64,000 bases of DNA from an uncultured Roseobacter sp. GTDB lineage: Bacteria; Pseudomonadota; Alphaproteobacteria; Rhodobacterales; Rhodobacteraceae. Positions within the stretch are counted from its first letter, which is position 1. Each line of letters begins with the position of its first letter. Shown one piece after another: positions 1-8,497 of the stretch. The notes beneath the pieces are model-generated. The model made no database searches, had not been told where the DNA came from, and worked only from the letters and a program-made list of their open reading frames with translations. The stretch covers positions 124,001 through 188,000 of the forward strand of contig NZ_CANMDB010000004.1 of assembly GCF_947496515.1 (NCBI RefSeq), read 5' to 3'. The position numbers were made by a program, and so were the translations under genes.

Positions 1-218
1 CCGTGCGACTGACCTCATCGCCGGGCGGCGACGCTGAAAACAGCGCCTCGATCTGTCACCTTGGCGTTACGAAACAGCCCTAACGGTGTTGCGACATCTT
101 GTGGCCATACTAGGACTTGCCACCTTCCTGCCACGAGATATAGTCCGGATAGACGACACGGGCTGGTGGCGCGGCAGACGTGGGACAACAGACGGATCGG
201 CAAGGAGTGTGCCTGCAC

Positions 219-803
219 ATGGATGGCGATTTTAGAACGGATTTCACGCGCAACCCTGCGGCGCTGCGACACCGGCCTGCGCTGGTGTTGAATGCGGATT
301 ACCGGCCGCTGAGCTACTACCCGCTCTCGCTCTGGCCGTGGCAGGATGCGGTCAAGGCGGCCTGGCTCGACCGGGTGGACATTGTGGCTGAATACGAGGA
401 CATCGTCCGAAGCCCGAGTACCGAGATCAGGATCCCGTCGGTCGTTGTCCTGAAAGACTATGTAAAACCTCAAAAGCGCGTGGCCTTCACGCGCTTTAAT
501 TTATTTTTGAGGGATGAATTCCGCTGTCAGTACTGCGGTGCGAAGGGTGAATTGACGTTTGATCACGTGGTGCCGCGGGCGGATGGCGGTGTGACCAGCT
601 GGCAGAATGTTGTCGCGGCCTGCTCCCCCTGCAATCTCAAAAAAGGGGCCAAGCCGCTGCACCGGACAGGCTTGTCGCTGCGCAAACCGCCCCGGCAACC
701 CGGTGCCGAAGAGCTGCGCAACATGGGCCGGAAATTCCCGCCGAACCATTTGCACGAAAGCTGGATGGATTTCCTTTACTGGGACGCTGAGCTGGAGGCG
801 TGA
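219..803 (+). CDS. HNH endonuclease family protein
   Basis: Predicted 194-residue HNH nuclease. The zinc-finger-like HNH core is visible: CQYC at residues 103-106, DH at 115-116, an Asn at 130 and CSPC at 135-138, the usual CxxC...DH...N...CxxC layout. Family members nick or cleave DNA; this is the stand-alone type found widely in Rhodobacterales, whose cellular role is not settled. ATG 219 is preferred over an in-frame GTG at 180 because AAGGAG lies 11 bases before it. A strong hairpin follows the stop, so the gene looks monocistronic. Confidence 0.85.
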   Translation: MDGDFRTDFTRNPAALRHRPALVLNADYRPLSYYPLSLWPWQDAVKAAWLDRVDIVAEYEDIVRSPSTEIRIPSVVVLKDYVKPQKRVAFTRFNLFLRDEFRCQYCGAKGELTFDHVVPRADGGVTSWQNVVAACSPCNLKKGAKPLHRTGLSLRKPPRQPGAEELRNMGRKFPPNHLHESWMDFLYWDAELEA

Positions 804-825
804 GAGAGTAGTAACAAGACGACGC

Positions 826-861
826 AAAAGGCGCTGCCCCGATCGAAGCAGCGCCTTTATT
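826..861. terminator. Bidirectional intrinsic terminator
   Basis: An 11-bp perfect stem (AAAGGCGCTGC, 827-837, with its complement at 848-858) and a 10-base loop. A-rich sequence precedes it and TTTATT follows, so it can terminate on both strands. It sits between the convergent HNH gene and the secreted-protein gene. Confidence 0.75.
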
Positions 862-897
862 GTACAGTCGTAGCGTCAACCGCTCGACAAGCTCGAT

Positions 898-1374
898 TTA
901 GCTATCGAACTTGGAGGCAATGTTGTCCGCAAACGCGTCGAGCATGGCATCATAGTAGACTTGGCTGTCCACCAGCACCTCACCGGGCGTTGTCCCGGAT
1001 GGGTAGTAGGCCATCGCCTGCTCCGCTGAAACGGTCAGCGTATAGTCCATCTTGTTGAAGAGGCCCGGCGCATCGATTTCCACGTCACCGACAAGTTTGC
1101 TGTCTGCTGTGCCGATGGTCTGGGTAAACATGTTGGCAAGCTCGATCTCATCGATGTCCACCTCGACGGTGGCGCCTTCATCGTCAATCCGCGACACCAG
1201 GCGTTCGGCGATCTCCGCTTCCAGATCGGCGCTCAGGTTGCCCCACACTTGGGCGGCCTCGGCGTTTTGGACGGCGGTAAGATCAGCTTCGACCTCGACA
1301 CTTTGCACAGAGCTGGCGGCATAGGCACCAGTGGAAAGCAGCAAGGCGGTTGCGGTGATTGTAAAGCGTTTCAT
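898..1374 (-). CDS. Secreted protein of unknown function
   Basis: 158 residues. It begins with a Sec-type signal peptide (MKRF, hydrophobic core, cleavage expected near the AYA-A at about residue 19). The mature part is very acidic and reads as mixed alpha/beta, with no motif I recognise. ATG 1374 is chosen over longer in-frame starts because GAAGGAG sits just upstream. It is probably periplasmic. The neighbours, a nuclease and xth, do not suggest a role, and no function is assigned. Confidence 0.7.
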   Translation of the reverse strand: MKRFTITATALLLSTGAYAASSVQSVEVEADLTAVQNAEAAQVWGNLSADLEAEIAERLVSRIDDEGATVEVDIDEIELANMFTQTIGTADSKLVGDVEIDAPGLFNKMDYTLTVSAEQAMAYYPSGTTPGEVLVDSQVYYDAMLDAFADNIASKFDS

Positions 1375-1618
1375 CGTAATAACTCCTTCATTTTGCTCGG
1401 ACACAGATGTGTATCGCTGTTGAGCACCGACACAACGTGCGCTCCCTGACATGGTTCCCAGAAAGTTACCGAAGAAATCGTCCGAAGATCGAAAATCGCC
1501 GCGAGCCGCTGTTTCGTGCCGCATGGAAAAGCGCTTTTTATCAGCGGTTTAAACCGGTTTTCATACGATCAGAAAAGCCTCGCCTCGGGAGGACGACAGG
1601 CACGGGTGCAGAACGAGG

Positions 1619-2401
1619 TCACCCGTCCAAATCAACCCAGACTGGTACGTGATCGGACGGTTTGTCCCGCCCGCGCACCTCTTTGTCGATCACGCAGTCG
1701 CGCAAGGCGTCCGCGGTCTGAGGGCACAACAGGATATGGTCGATGCGGATGCCTTGGTTGCGATTCCACGCGCCTGCCTGATAATCCCAGAAACTGTAGT
1801 GCCCGGGTCCCTGCACCCGCGCGCGAAAGGCATCCGTCAGCCCTAGGTTGAGCAACGCGCGAAAGGCGGTACGGCTTTCCAGTCGAAAGAGCGCATCCTC
1901 ACGCCAGCTGTCCGGCGCGGCTGCATCTTCGGCCTGTGGAATGATGTTATAGTCACCGGCCATCAGAAACGGCGTCTCTTCTGCCAGAAGTTCTTTTGCC
2001 CGGGTCTGCAGCCGCTGCATCCACGCAAGCTTGTAGTCATACTTCGGTCCCGGTGCCGGGTTCCCATTGGGCAGGTAGAGCCCGCACACCCGCACGGCTG
2101 TACGCTCTCCCATAACAGTTGCCTCGATCCAGCGCGCCTGTTCGTCACCGTCATCCCCGGGCAGCCCGCGTGTCACATCTTCCAAGGGCAGCCGCGACAG
2201 GATCGCCACACCGTTGAAGCTTTTCTGACCGTGCGTCTCGACGTTGTAGCCCCGGTCCTCGAAGAGCGCGCGGGGAAAGGCGTCATCAACGGATTTGATC
2301 TCCTGCAGGAGCACCACATCGGGCTTTGCCTCATCAAGCCACTCTGGCAGCGCCGCGATTCGTGCCTTGATTCCGTTGATGTTGAATGTGGCGATCTTCA
2401 T
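1619..2401 (-). CDS. xth: Exodeoxyribonuclease III
   Basis: 260 residues, the normal length for the family. This Mg-dependent enzyme cuts at abasic sites and removes 3' blocks in base-excision repair. Visible motifs are FNINGIKAR with the conserved Asn7, LLQEIKS with metal-ligand Glu34, the catalytic AGDYN segment, and the C-terminal SDHVPV with the general-base His. It is transcribed away from the AT-rich spacer to its right, so its promoter lies there. The alternative, a plain endonuclease/exonuclease/phosphatase-fold protein, is unlikely because the whole xth pattern is present. Confidence 0.93.
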   Translation of the reverse strand: MKIATFNINGIKARIAALPEWLDEAKPDVVLLQEIKSVDDAFPRALFEDRGYNVETHGQKSFNGVAILSRLPLEDVTRGLPGDDGDEQARWIEATVMGERTAVRVCGLYLPNGNPAPGPKYDYKLAWMQRLQTRAKELLAEETPFLMAGDYNIIPQAEDAAAPDSWREDALFRLESRTAFRALLNLGLTDAFRARVQGPGHYSFWDYQAGAWNRNQGIRIDHILLCPQTADALRDCVIDKEVRGRDKPSDHVPVWVDLDG

Positions 2402-2735
2402 GCGCAGGCTCTCCTTGATGCCTTGCTATCGCCCAGCACCGGACGCAGGGCAAGCCAACAAGTCGCGGCAATGCAGCATTTCGTTAAGGTGATTCTTGTT
2501 AATGGTTAACCAAAAAGAGCCTGATTTGGTTAATATCCACAGAATTACCCTCTGTGGATAAAAAAAAATTAACGAAGATTACCAGATCGACTTCTCAAAC
2601 TCCGCCGTTCACTACGCTCGGATTTTTGTGTGGATAACTGGGGGTTAACACATTCTTAACGCGAAAATACCTTTGCAACTCTCGTTAAGGGGGCAAGGCT
2701 GAAGGGGTAATCACTTCACTGGAAAGGGACGATCA
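2402..2735. promoter_or_regulatory. AT-rich divergent control region with DnaA-box and CtrA-type motifs
   Basis: This 334-base spacer separates xth (minus strand) from the repeat-peptide gene (plus strand) and is much richer in A+T than its surroundings. It holds about eight GTTAA/TTAAC words, two exact DnaA boxes (TGTGGATAA at 2553-2561 and 2629-2637), one near match (ATATCCACA at 2533-2541), and a 9-A run after 2560. A 10-bp inverted repeat pairs TATCCACAGA (2534-2543) with TCTGTGGATA (2551-2560). No gene is seen in it. It could be a replication-linked promoter region or an origin-like sequence; binding is inferred from motifs only. Confidence 0.55.
2645..2659. promoter_or_regulatory. Candidate CtrA binding site (TTAA-N7-TTAA)
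   Basis: A perfect TTAA, seven bases, TTAA arrangement, the full consensus of the alphaproteobacterial cell-cycle and motility regulator CtrA. It lies 77 bases before the ATG of the FTTSM-repeat gene, in a region already dense in TTAA. Background A+T makes chance occurrence possible. Confidence 0.45.
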
Positions 2736-3017
2736 ATGACCACCAACTTGGCACGCCGCACTGCAACACAAATCGATCACGATGCACCGCAAACGGATCT
2801 GCACTGCGGTGCAGGAACCGAGCTTTTTACCACCAGCATGGGCCCTGCAAGCGGCGACATCATGAGCGGTGAGGCAACGGGTCTCTTCACCACGTCCATG
2901 GGCCCGGAAGCCTCGACTCTCACCGGCGCCGAAACCGGCCAATTCACAACGAGCATGGTCTCGGGCAGCGATACGCTGTCGGGTGATGTCACCGGTCTCT
3001 TCACGACCTCCATGTAA
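2736..3017 (+). CDS. Short protein with four FTTSM repeats (precursor-peptide-like)
   Basis: 93 residues. An N-terminal segment of about 29 residues, with one Cys at 24, is followed by four units of 19-20 residues, each ending in FTTSM (31-35, 51-55, 70-74, 89-93). The protein stops exactly after the fourth copy. Units also share a Gly/Glu-Thr-Gly lead and Ser/Thr/Gly-rich spacers. The FTTSM codons differ synonymously between copies, including AGC versus TCC serines, so the repeat is kept at protein level. GGAAAGGGA is the ribosome site before ATG 2736. The layout resembles a multi-core peptide precursor or a short repetitive adhesive or structural protein; function unknown. I loosely associate it with a Rhodobacterales DUF (DUF6749) but cannot verify this. 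Confidence 0.75.
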   Translation: MTTNLARRTATQIDHDAPQTDLHCGAGTELFTTSMGPASGDIMSGEATGLFTTSMGPEASTLTGAETGQFTTSMVSGSDTLSGDVTGLFTTSM

Positions 3018-3031
3018 CGCAACAAACAGGT

Positions 3032-3051
3032 CCGGACCCCTGCGGGTCCGG
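3032..3051 (+). terminator. Intercistronic hairpin between repeat peptide and partner gene
   Basis: A perfect 8-bp stem (CCGGACCC with GGGTCCGG) closed by a 4-base loop, 14 bases after the repeat-gene stop and 47 before the next start. No T-run follows, so it is more likely an attenuator or mRNA-stabilising end than a full terminator. That would favour more product from the peptide gene than from its partner. Confidence 0.5.
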
Positions 3052-3098
3052 GCTCCACGCAACGCGCGGCCGGTGCTCGGGACAAAGGAAGAACCCCC

Positions 3099-4148
3099 AT
3101 GTCTAACGTCGTCTCTTTGGATCTGCCGCGCAAACTGCCTCTCGCGGAACGCCAGTCGGTCTTTCTGGGCAACTTTTGCTGCAACAGGCGTCGGCGTGAC
3201 GATGTCTTCTGGCTGAAGGAAAACGCGGAGCTTTTGAACATTCTGGCCAGCGGTGGTGCGATAGTGCCTGCCGAGGCCTTGGCGCCCTACCTGCGGATCT
3301 ATGACGGGTTGGACGAACGGCTGCGGTTTTTCCCACAATACTACCGGTTCCTGCTCTCTATCTGCCTCGATCTGGAGGATCTGGGGATCCGGACAGACGG
3401 CACCGGGACGGGTTTGTGCGACTGGGCCGCCCGTATGGGGCTGCCGGAGGCGGAGCTTTCCGATCTGCAACGCGCCGAGGCGCGGCGGCTTTTGGCCCGG
3501 CGGGGCGTCACCACGGACGATCCGCAGCTGACCGAGCGGTTGCACCGCTTTATCAACCGATCCGAAACCTTTGCATTGCCCAACAAAAAGGCAGTCTACG
3601 AGCTGACACATATCGTCTTTTATCTGTCGGACTACGGGGTCACCGACCCCGGTTTCGACCCCGCCGCCATCACCAGTCTGGAGTTCGCGGGGCTGCTGGC
3701 CTATCTCGATCTCGACGTTGATCTGCTCGCCGAGGTTTGCGTCGCCATGCGCTTTGCCGGCAAGATGCCCAGCCCGATCTGGGAGGATTGGGTCGAACAG
3801 CAGATGCGCGGTTTCGTCCTGAGCCCGCGTGATCCCGGCGGCGCGGATGCGTATCACGAGTATCTGGTGACCAGCTGGTGGGCGGCTTTTGCGGACCGGC
3901 CCCAGTTCCCCGGTCAGCCAGAGGCCGCAGGGCTGACCATCCAGCGGCGGGGTGGGCAGAAAGGCCCGCTGCGGGCAATGTCGGAATACATGTTCCACCT
4001 CGGGGCTGCGCGCAGTGCGGATTGGAGCCGGATGCGCCAGGCCGTAACCGATGCCGTGGGCCACGATGGTGAGGCCGTGCTCAGCGAAGCGGAGCAGTCC
4101 TCCGACCAGTTCGGCGCCTTCTTTGAGGGATTTGCGCGGGCTGACTGA
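3099..4148 (+). CDS. Partner protein of the FTTSM-repeat gene, unknown function
   Basis: 349 residues, no signal peptide, predicted mostly helical and cytoplasmic. Features seen are a CC-N-RRRR cluster near residues 27-34 followed by DDVFWLKENAELLNIL, and a central YELTHIVFYLSDYG segment whose Glu-Leu-Thr-His looks conserved and could be a metal or active-site motif. AAGGAAG precedes ATG 3099 by 7 bases. It lies 81 bases after the repeat gene on the same strand with only the hairpin between them, so the two probably form a unit. A modification enzyme or a dedicated binding partner of the repeat protein is possible but inferred from position alone. I loosely associate it with DUF6902, unverified. 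Confidence 0.75.
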   Translation: MSNVVSLDLPRKLPLAERQSVFLGNFCCNRRRRDDVFWLKENAELLNILASGGAIVPAEALAPYLRIYDGLDERLRFFPQYYRFLLSICLDLEDLGIRTDGTGTGLCDWAARMGLPEAELSDLQRAEARRLLARRGVTTDDPQLTERLHRFINRSETFALPNKKAVYELTHIVFYLSDYGVTDPGFDPAAITSLEFAGLLAYLDLDVDLLAEVCVAMRFAGKMPSPIWEDWVEQQMRGFVLSPRDPGGADAYHEYLVTSWWAAFADRPQFPGQPEAAGLTIQRRGGQKGPLRAMSEYMFHLGAARSADWSRMRQAVTDAVGHDGEAVLSEAEQSSDQFGAFFEGFARAD

Positions 4149-4160
4149 GCCTGCGCGACA

Positions 4161-4484
4161 CTACATCGAGAACGACGTGCCGCAGCCGCAGGAACTGGAA
4201 GCATTGGGGTTGTCGATCACGAACCGCGCGCCGATCAGCTCTTCGCTGAAATCAATTGTCGCCCCGCCCAGAAACGGCAGCGAAACCGCATCAACCACGA
4301 CTTTTTGGCCCGCGCCTTCGAGCACCAGATCGTCCTCGCGCGGCTCATCGAGCGCGATGTCGTACTGAAATCCGGAACAGCCGCCCCCATCCACTGCGAT
4401 GCGCAGCGCTTTGCCGTCGGTGGCGGCACCGATTTCGGCCAGCCTGTCAAAGGCGCGGGACGTGACTTTGGGCGGCAGTTGCAT
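4161..4484 (-). CDS. erpA: A-type iron-sulfur carrier (HesB/IscA/ErpA family)
   Basis: 107 residues. It carries Fe-S clusters to apo-proteins. The three ligand cysteines are present: Cys36 in GGGCSGFQY and the C-terminal CGCG pair at 99 and 101. ATG 4484 is chosen because AAGGAG lies 7 bases before it; a longer start at 4511 would add a non-conserved tail. The sequence is close to ErpA, but IscA or SufA cannot be excluded by eye. The dGTPase-like gene is divergent from it. Confidence 0.85.
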   Translation of the reverse strand: MQLPPKVTSRAFDRLAEIGAATDGKALRIAVDGGGCSGFQYDIALDEPREDDLVLEGAGQKVVVDAVSLPFLGGATIDFSEELIGARFVIDNPNASSSCGCGTSFSM

Positions 4485-4564
4485 GAGGACGCTCCTTGGG
4501 GGTGGTTTCATCCGGGCTCAGCACCGAATATAGAGATCCCGAGCACTGCCCACAAGGACCAGCC

Positions 4565-5704
4565 ATGACCGCGATATATGCAACGGATCCTGCACAGACG
4601 CGAGGACGGCGGGTGTCCGAGGAAGAAAGCACCTTTCGCTCCTGCTACCAGCGTGACCGCGACCGCATCATCCATGCCAGCGCCTTCCGGCGGCTCAAGC
4701 ACAAGACCCAGGTCTTTATCGAGCATGAGGGCGACTATTACCGGACCCGGCTGACCCATTCCATCGAAGTGGCACAGGTGGCGCGCACCATCGCCGGGGC
4801 GCTCGGGCTCAACCCCGAGCTGACAGAGGCCATCGCGCTGGCCCATGATCTGGGTCACACGCCCTTTGGCCACACCGGTGAGGATGCGCTGTCGGCCCTG
4901 ATGGAGCCCTACGGCGGCTTTGATCACAACGCGCAGGCCATCCGCATCGTCACGCATCTGGAACGGCACTATGCGGATTTCGACGGGCTCAATCTGACGT
5001 GGGAGACGCTGGAAGGCTTGGCCAAGCACAATGGTCCGGTGGAGGCCCCGGTGCCCTGGGCGCTACAGACCTACACCGAGGCGCATGATCTGGAGCTGCA
5101 CACATTCGCCAGTGCCGAGGCGCAGGTGGCCGCGATCTCGGATGACGTCGCCTACAATCACCACGATCTGCACGACGGGCTGCGGGCGGAGCTTTTTTCG
5201 ACCGATGAGCTGGCGGAGCTGCCCATTCTGCAGGGGTGTTTTGAGGCGGTGGACCGACGCTATCCAGGGCTCAACTATTACCGGCGGCGGCACGAGGCGT
5301 TGCGGCGGTTCTTTGGTCTTCTGGTCGAGGATGTGATCGAATTCGCGCAGCGGCGGCTGCGGGATCTGGACCCGCGCTCGGCGGGTGATGTGAGGACGGC
5401 GGGGCGCACGATCATCCGCTTTTCCGATGAGGTCTTTGCGGACCTCAAGGTGATCCGCGCCTTTCTCTTTGACCGCATGTACCGCGCGCCGGCGGTGGTG
5501 GAGATGCGCGCACGCGTCACCTGCGTGGTCGAAGAGCTCTTTCCCTACTTCCTCGCGCACCCCGATCAGCTGCCCAAACAGTGGCGCAAGGATGTGGAAG
5601 CGGCGGAGGGCGAGACAGCTCTGGCGCGCATCGTGTCGGACTACATTGCCGGGATGACCGACCGCTTTGCCCTGCAAGAGCACGAGCGGCTTATCGCCAC
5701 CTGA
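4565..5704 (+). CDS. dgt: dGTP triphosphohydrolase-like HD-domain protein
   Basis: 379 residues. It hydrolyses dNTPs to the nucleoside plus triphosphate, helping to balance the DNA precursor pool. HD-domain metal ligands are visible: the THSIEV His at 65, the HD pair at 94-95 in [17 protein letters not shown], and a later [12 protein letters not shown] segment. The length fits the type 2 (non-enterobacterial) dGTPase-like family, whose substrate range is broader than that of E. coli Dgt. ATG 4565 follows AAGGA. argS lies 73 bases downstream, probably in the same transcript. Confidence 0.9.
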   Translation: MTAIYATDPAQTRGRRVSEEESTFRSCYQRDRDRIIHASAFRRLKHKTQVFIEHEGDYYRTRLTHSIEVAQVARTIAGALGLNPELTEAIALAHDLGHTPFGHTGEDALSALMEPYGGFDHNAQAIRIVTHLERHYADFDGLNLTWETLEGLAKHNGPVEAPVPWALQTYTEAHDLELHTFASAEAQVAAISDDVAYNHHDLHDGLRAELFSTDELAELPILQGCFEAVDRRYPGLNYYRRRHEALRRFFGLLVEDVIEFAQRRLRDLDPRSAGDVRTAGRTIIRFSDEVFADLKVIRAFLFDRMYRAPAVVEMRARVTCVVEELFPYFLAHPDQLPKQWRKDVEAAEGETALARIVSDYIAGMTDRFALQEHERLIAT

Positions 5705-5777
5705 CCCGGATGCAGGAGCGGTTGACCCGGCCTTGCGGCATGATACACCGCGCCAACCTCTGTCAAAGGACGCTGAT

Positions 5778-7517
5778 ATGAACCTCTTCGCCGATATTCG
5801 TGGGCTGGTGATCGCCTCGCTGGAAGAGATGGAGATCATGGCGGGGCAGTCGGACGCACCGCTTCACGCGATCACGGTCGAGCCGCCACGCGACGCGGCC
5901 CATGGTGACATGGCGACCAATGCGGCCATGGTGCTGGCCAAGCCGTTAGGCATGAAGCCGCGCGACATCGCCGAGGCTCTGGCAGAGAAGCTTGCCGCAG
6001 ATCCCCGGATCACCTCGGCCGAGGTTGCAGGGCCGGGGTTTCTCAACCTGCGGCTGGCCGCGACGGTCTGGCAAGGGATCGTGGGCGCGGTGTTGGAGGC
6101 GGGCACCGATTTCGGGCGCGCAACGCTGGGGCAGGGAAGCCGGGTGAATGTGGAGTATGTCTCGGCCAATCCCACTGGCCCGCTGCACGTGGGTCATACG
6201 CGGGGCGCTGTCTTCGGCGATGCGCTGGCGTCCTTGCTGGATTACGCAGGCTTTGATGTGACGCGGGAATACTACATCAACGACGGCGGCGGGCAGGTCG
6301 ATACGCTCGCCCGGTCGGTCTATCTGCGCTACCTCGAAGCGCACGGCCAGGAGGTCGCCTTTCCCGATGGCACCTATCCGGGCGACTATCTGATTGCCAC
6401 GGGCGAGGCGCTCAAGGACAAGGTGGGCGATGCCTATCTGGATGCCGCCGAGGACGTGTGGCTGGCGGATGTGCGGGCGTTCTCAACCGATGCGATGATG
6501 GCGCTGATCCGGGACGATCTGCGCGCGCTCGGTGTGCAGATGGACGTGTTATATTCCGAGAAATCGCTCTACGGAACGGGGCGGATCGAAGCGGCCATCG
6601 AGGATTTGCGCGGCAAGGGGCTGATATACGATGGGACGCTCCCGCCGCCCAAGGGCAAGCAGACCGACGATTGGGAGCCACGGGTGCAGACGCTCTTTCG
6701 CTCCACCGCGCACGGCGATGACGAGGACCGACCGGTCAAGAAATCAGACGGCAGCTGGGCCTATTTTGCGCCCGACATCGCGTATCACTACGACAAGGTG
6801 CAGCGCGGCTTTGATCTGCTGATCGACGTCTTTGGCGCGGATCACGGCGGCTATGTCAAACGGATGAAGGCGGCGGTCTCAGCGCTGAGCGACGGTGCCG
6901 TGCCTCTCGACATCAAGCTGTGCCAGCTGGTGAAGCTCTTCAAGGACGGGCAGGAATTCAAGATGTCCAAACGTGCGGGCACCTTCGTGACGCTGCGCGA
7001 CGTGGTCGATCAGGTGGGTCCGGATGTGACGCGGTTCGTGATGCTGACCCGCAAGAATGACGCCATGCTCGATTTCGATTTCGACAAGGTGATGGAGCAG
7101 AGCCGCGAGAACCCGGTGTTCTACGTGCAATACGCCCACGCCCGGGTCGCCAGCGCCATGCGCAAGGCGGCGGAGGCCGGGGTGTCACTGGACGATACCG
7201 CCCTCGCCGGGGCGGATCTGAGCCTTCTGGATCACCCCGCTGAGCTGACGCTCGCCGCCAAGCTGGCCGAATGGCCCCGGTTGGTGGAAACGGCGGCAGC
7301 AAGCCGCGAGCCGCATCGGGTGGCGTTTTACCTTTACGAGCTTGCGGGTACCTTCCACGCGCTCTGGAACAAGGGCAACGAAGTACCCGGTGTGCGATTC
7401 GTGCAGGATGACCCAAAAGTCACAACGGCGAAAATCGCCCTCGCGCGGGCCGTCAGCGTTGTAATTGCAGCCGGTCTTGGTATCTTGGGCGTAACACCGG
7501 CAGAGGAAATGCGGTAG
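5778..7517 (+). CDS. argS: Arginyl-tRNA synthetase
   Basis: 579 residues, a class I synthetase that charges tRNA-Arg. The HIGH-type motif is HVGH at 137-140 in [10 protein letters not shown], and the KMSK motif is FKMSKRAGT in the middle third. The C-terminal helical anticodon-binding domain is complete, and AAAGGA precedes ATG 5778. The order dgt-argS-SPOR-nagZ-scpA-scpB is common in Rhodobacterales, which supports the call. Confidence 0.97.
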   Translation: MNLFADIRGLVIASLEEMEIMAGQSDAPLHAITVEPPRDAAHGDMATNAAMVLAKPLGMKPRDIAEALAEKLAADPRITSAEVAGPGFLNLRLAATVWQGIVGAVLEAGTDFGRATLGQGSRVNVEYVSANPTGPLHVGHTRGAVFGDALASLLDYAGFDVTREYYINDGGGQVDTLARSVYLRYLEAHGQEVAFPDGTYPGDYLIATGEALKDKVGDAYLDAAEDVWLADVRAFSTDAMMALIRDDLRALGVQMDVLYSEKSLYGTGRIEAAIEDLRGKGLIYDGTLPPPKGKQTDDWEPRVQTLFRSTAHGDDEDRPVKKSDGSWAYFAPDIAYHYDKVQRGFDLLIDVFGADHGGYVKRMKAAVSALSDGAVPLDIKLCQLVKLFKDGQEFKMSKRAGTFVTLRDVVDQVGPDVTRFVMLTRKNDAMLDFDFDKVMEQSRENPVFYVQYAHARVASAMRKAAEAGVSLDDTALAGADLSLLDHPAELTLAAKLAEWPRLVETAAASREPHRVAFYLYELAGTFHALWNKGNEVPGVRFVQDDPKVTTAKIALARAVSVVIAAGLGILGVTPAEEMR

Positions 7518-7594
7518 CAAATCGCACCCTCCGCCCGAGCAGGCAAGCATCAGAAGAGATCCGTGGGGCAACGTATCCTGCGGGCAGCGAGGCA

Positions 7595-8497
7595 ATGATG
7601 GCGGATATTGAATTCTCCCATGGCATGGGTGCCTATGGTCGTGAGCACGCGGCGGAGGAGGGCACGTCCTTCGCGGCGCTGGCCACCATGACCCATTTGG
7701 CGGGCGCGGTGGTATCGCTTGCGCTGATCGCGGGCATTGGCGTCTGGGGCTACAAATTGATGGTACGCGATGTTTCCGGCATCCCCGTGGTGCGTGCCGC
7801 CGCGGGCGAGATGCGCGTGCGCCCAGAGAACCCCGGCGGTCAGCTGGCCCGCCATCAGGGGCTTGCCGTCAACGCCATCGCCGCCGAAGGTGCCGCCACG
7901 GGCCCTGTCGATCAGGTGACCCTTGCGCCACGCGATATCGATCTTGCCGCCGAGGATCAGCCCATCGGGCGGCCTTCTGCCGAGCCGATCACAGCGCCCG
8001 CACCGCTTGCCCCCGCAGCGGAAGTGATCGCGGCGCCCGACATAGACCCCGCGACCGCCACAAGTGCTGCCATTGACGCCGTTGTCGCCGAACTCGCCCT
8101 GGATGCCGTCGCAGTCGCCGAGCCTGCCGCGGTCGCCGCTGCCGTCAAACGCCCGCGTCTGCGCCCGCGCAGCGCTGCGCCCACGCAGACTGCGGCCTTC
8201 GTGGTGGAGACGCCCTCGGCAGAGGTGGATGCCGCTGCGATCCCTGCTGGTACGCGGCTCGCGCAGCTGGGCGCTTTCGACAGTGCCGAGATCGCCCGTG
8301 CGGAGTGGTCCCGGCTGGAGACGCGGTTCGGCGAATATCTGACCGATAAGTCCCGCGTCGTCCAACAGGCGGCATCGGGTGGGCGCACGTTCTACCGGCT
8401 GCGCGCCATGGGGTTCATCGATCTGGCGGATGCGCGACGTTTCTGCTCTGCCTTCAAGGCCGAAGGGGTGGATTGCATCCCCGTCGCGAGCAAGTGA
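7595..8497 (+). CDS. SPOR-domain inner-membrane protein
   Basis: 300 residues. A short cytoplasmic N-terminus is followed by a membrane helix at about 34-53, a long Ala/Pro-rich periplasmic linker, and a C-terminal SPOR domain (about 225-300, beginning GTRLAQLGAFDS). SPOR domains bind denuded septal peptidoglycan glycans, so it probably acts at the division site. ATG 7595 or ATG 7598 could be the start. Its stop overlaps the nagZ GTG by 4 bases, tying the two in translation and fitting a peptidoglycan theme. Confidence 0.85.
   Translation: MMADIEFSHGMGAYGREHAAEEGTSFAALATMTHLAGAVVSLALIAGIGVWGYKLMVRDVSGIPVVRAAAGEMRVRPENPGGQLARHQGLAVNAIAAEGAATGPVDQVTLAPRDIDLAAEDQPIGRPSAEPITAPAPLAPAAEVIAAPDIDPATATSAAIDAVVAELALDAVAVAEPAAVAAAVKRPRLRPRSAAPTQTAAFVVETPSAEVDAAAIPAGTRLAQLGAFDSAEIARAEWSRLETRFGEYLTDKSRVVQQAASGGRTFYRLRAMGFIDLADARRFCSAFKAEGVDCIPVASK

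Noticed and set aside
1-218. End of a gene at the left edge
   Set aside because: A short frame to position 83 exists, but it has no recognisable sequence and cannot be supported.
237-243. Restriction-modification system around the HNH gene
   Set aside because: No methyltransferase or specificity gene is adjacent; the HNH protein looks like the stand-alone type.
2534-2569. Inverted repeat and A-run as an intrinsic terminator
   Set aside because: The run after the stem is A on the plus strand and the T-run on the minus strand precedes the stem, so it cannot terminate either strand.
2733-4064. 443-codon frame on the minus strand across the repeat module
   Set aside because: It covers the repeat gene and its partner in antisense, lacks a ribosome site, and has no family signature.
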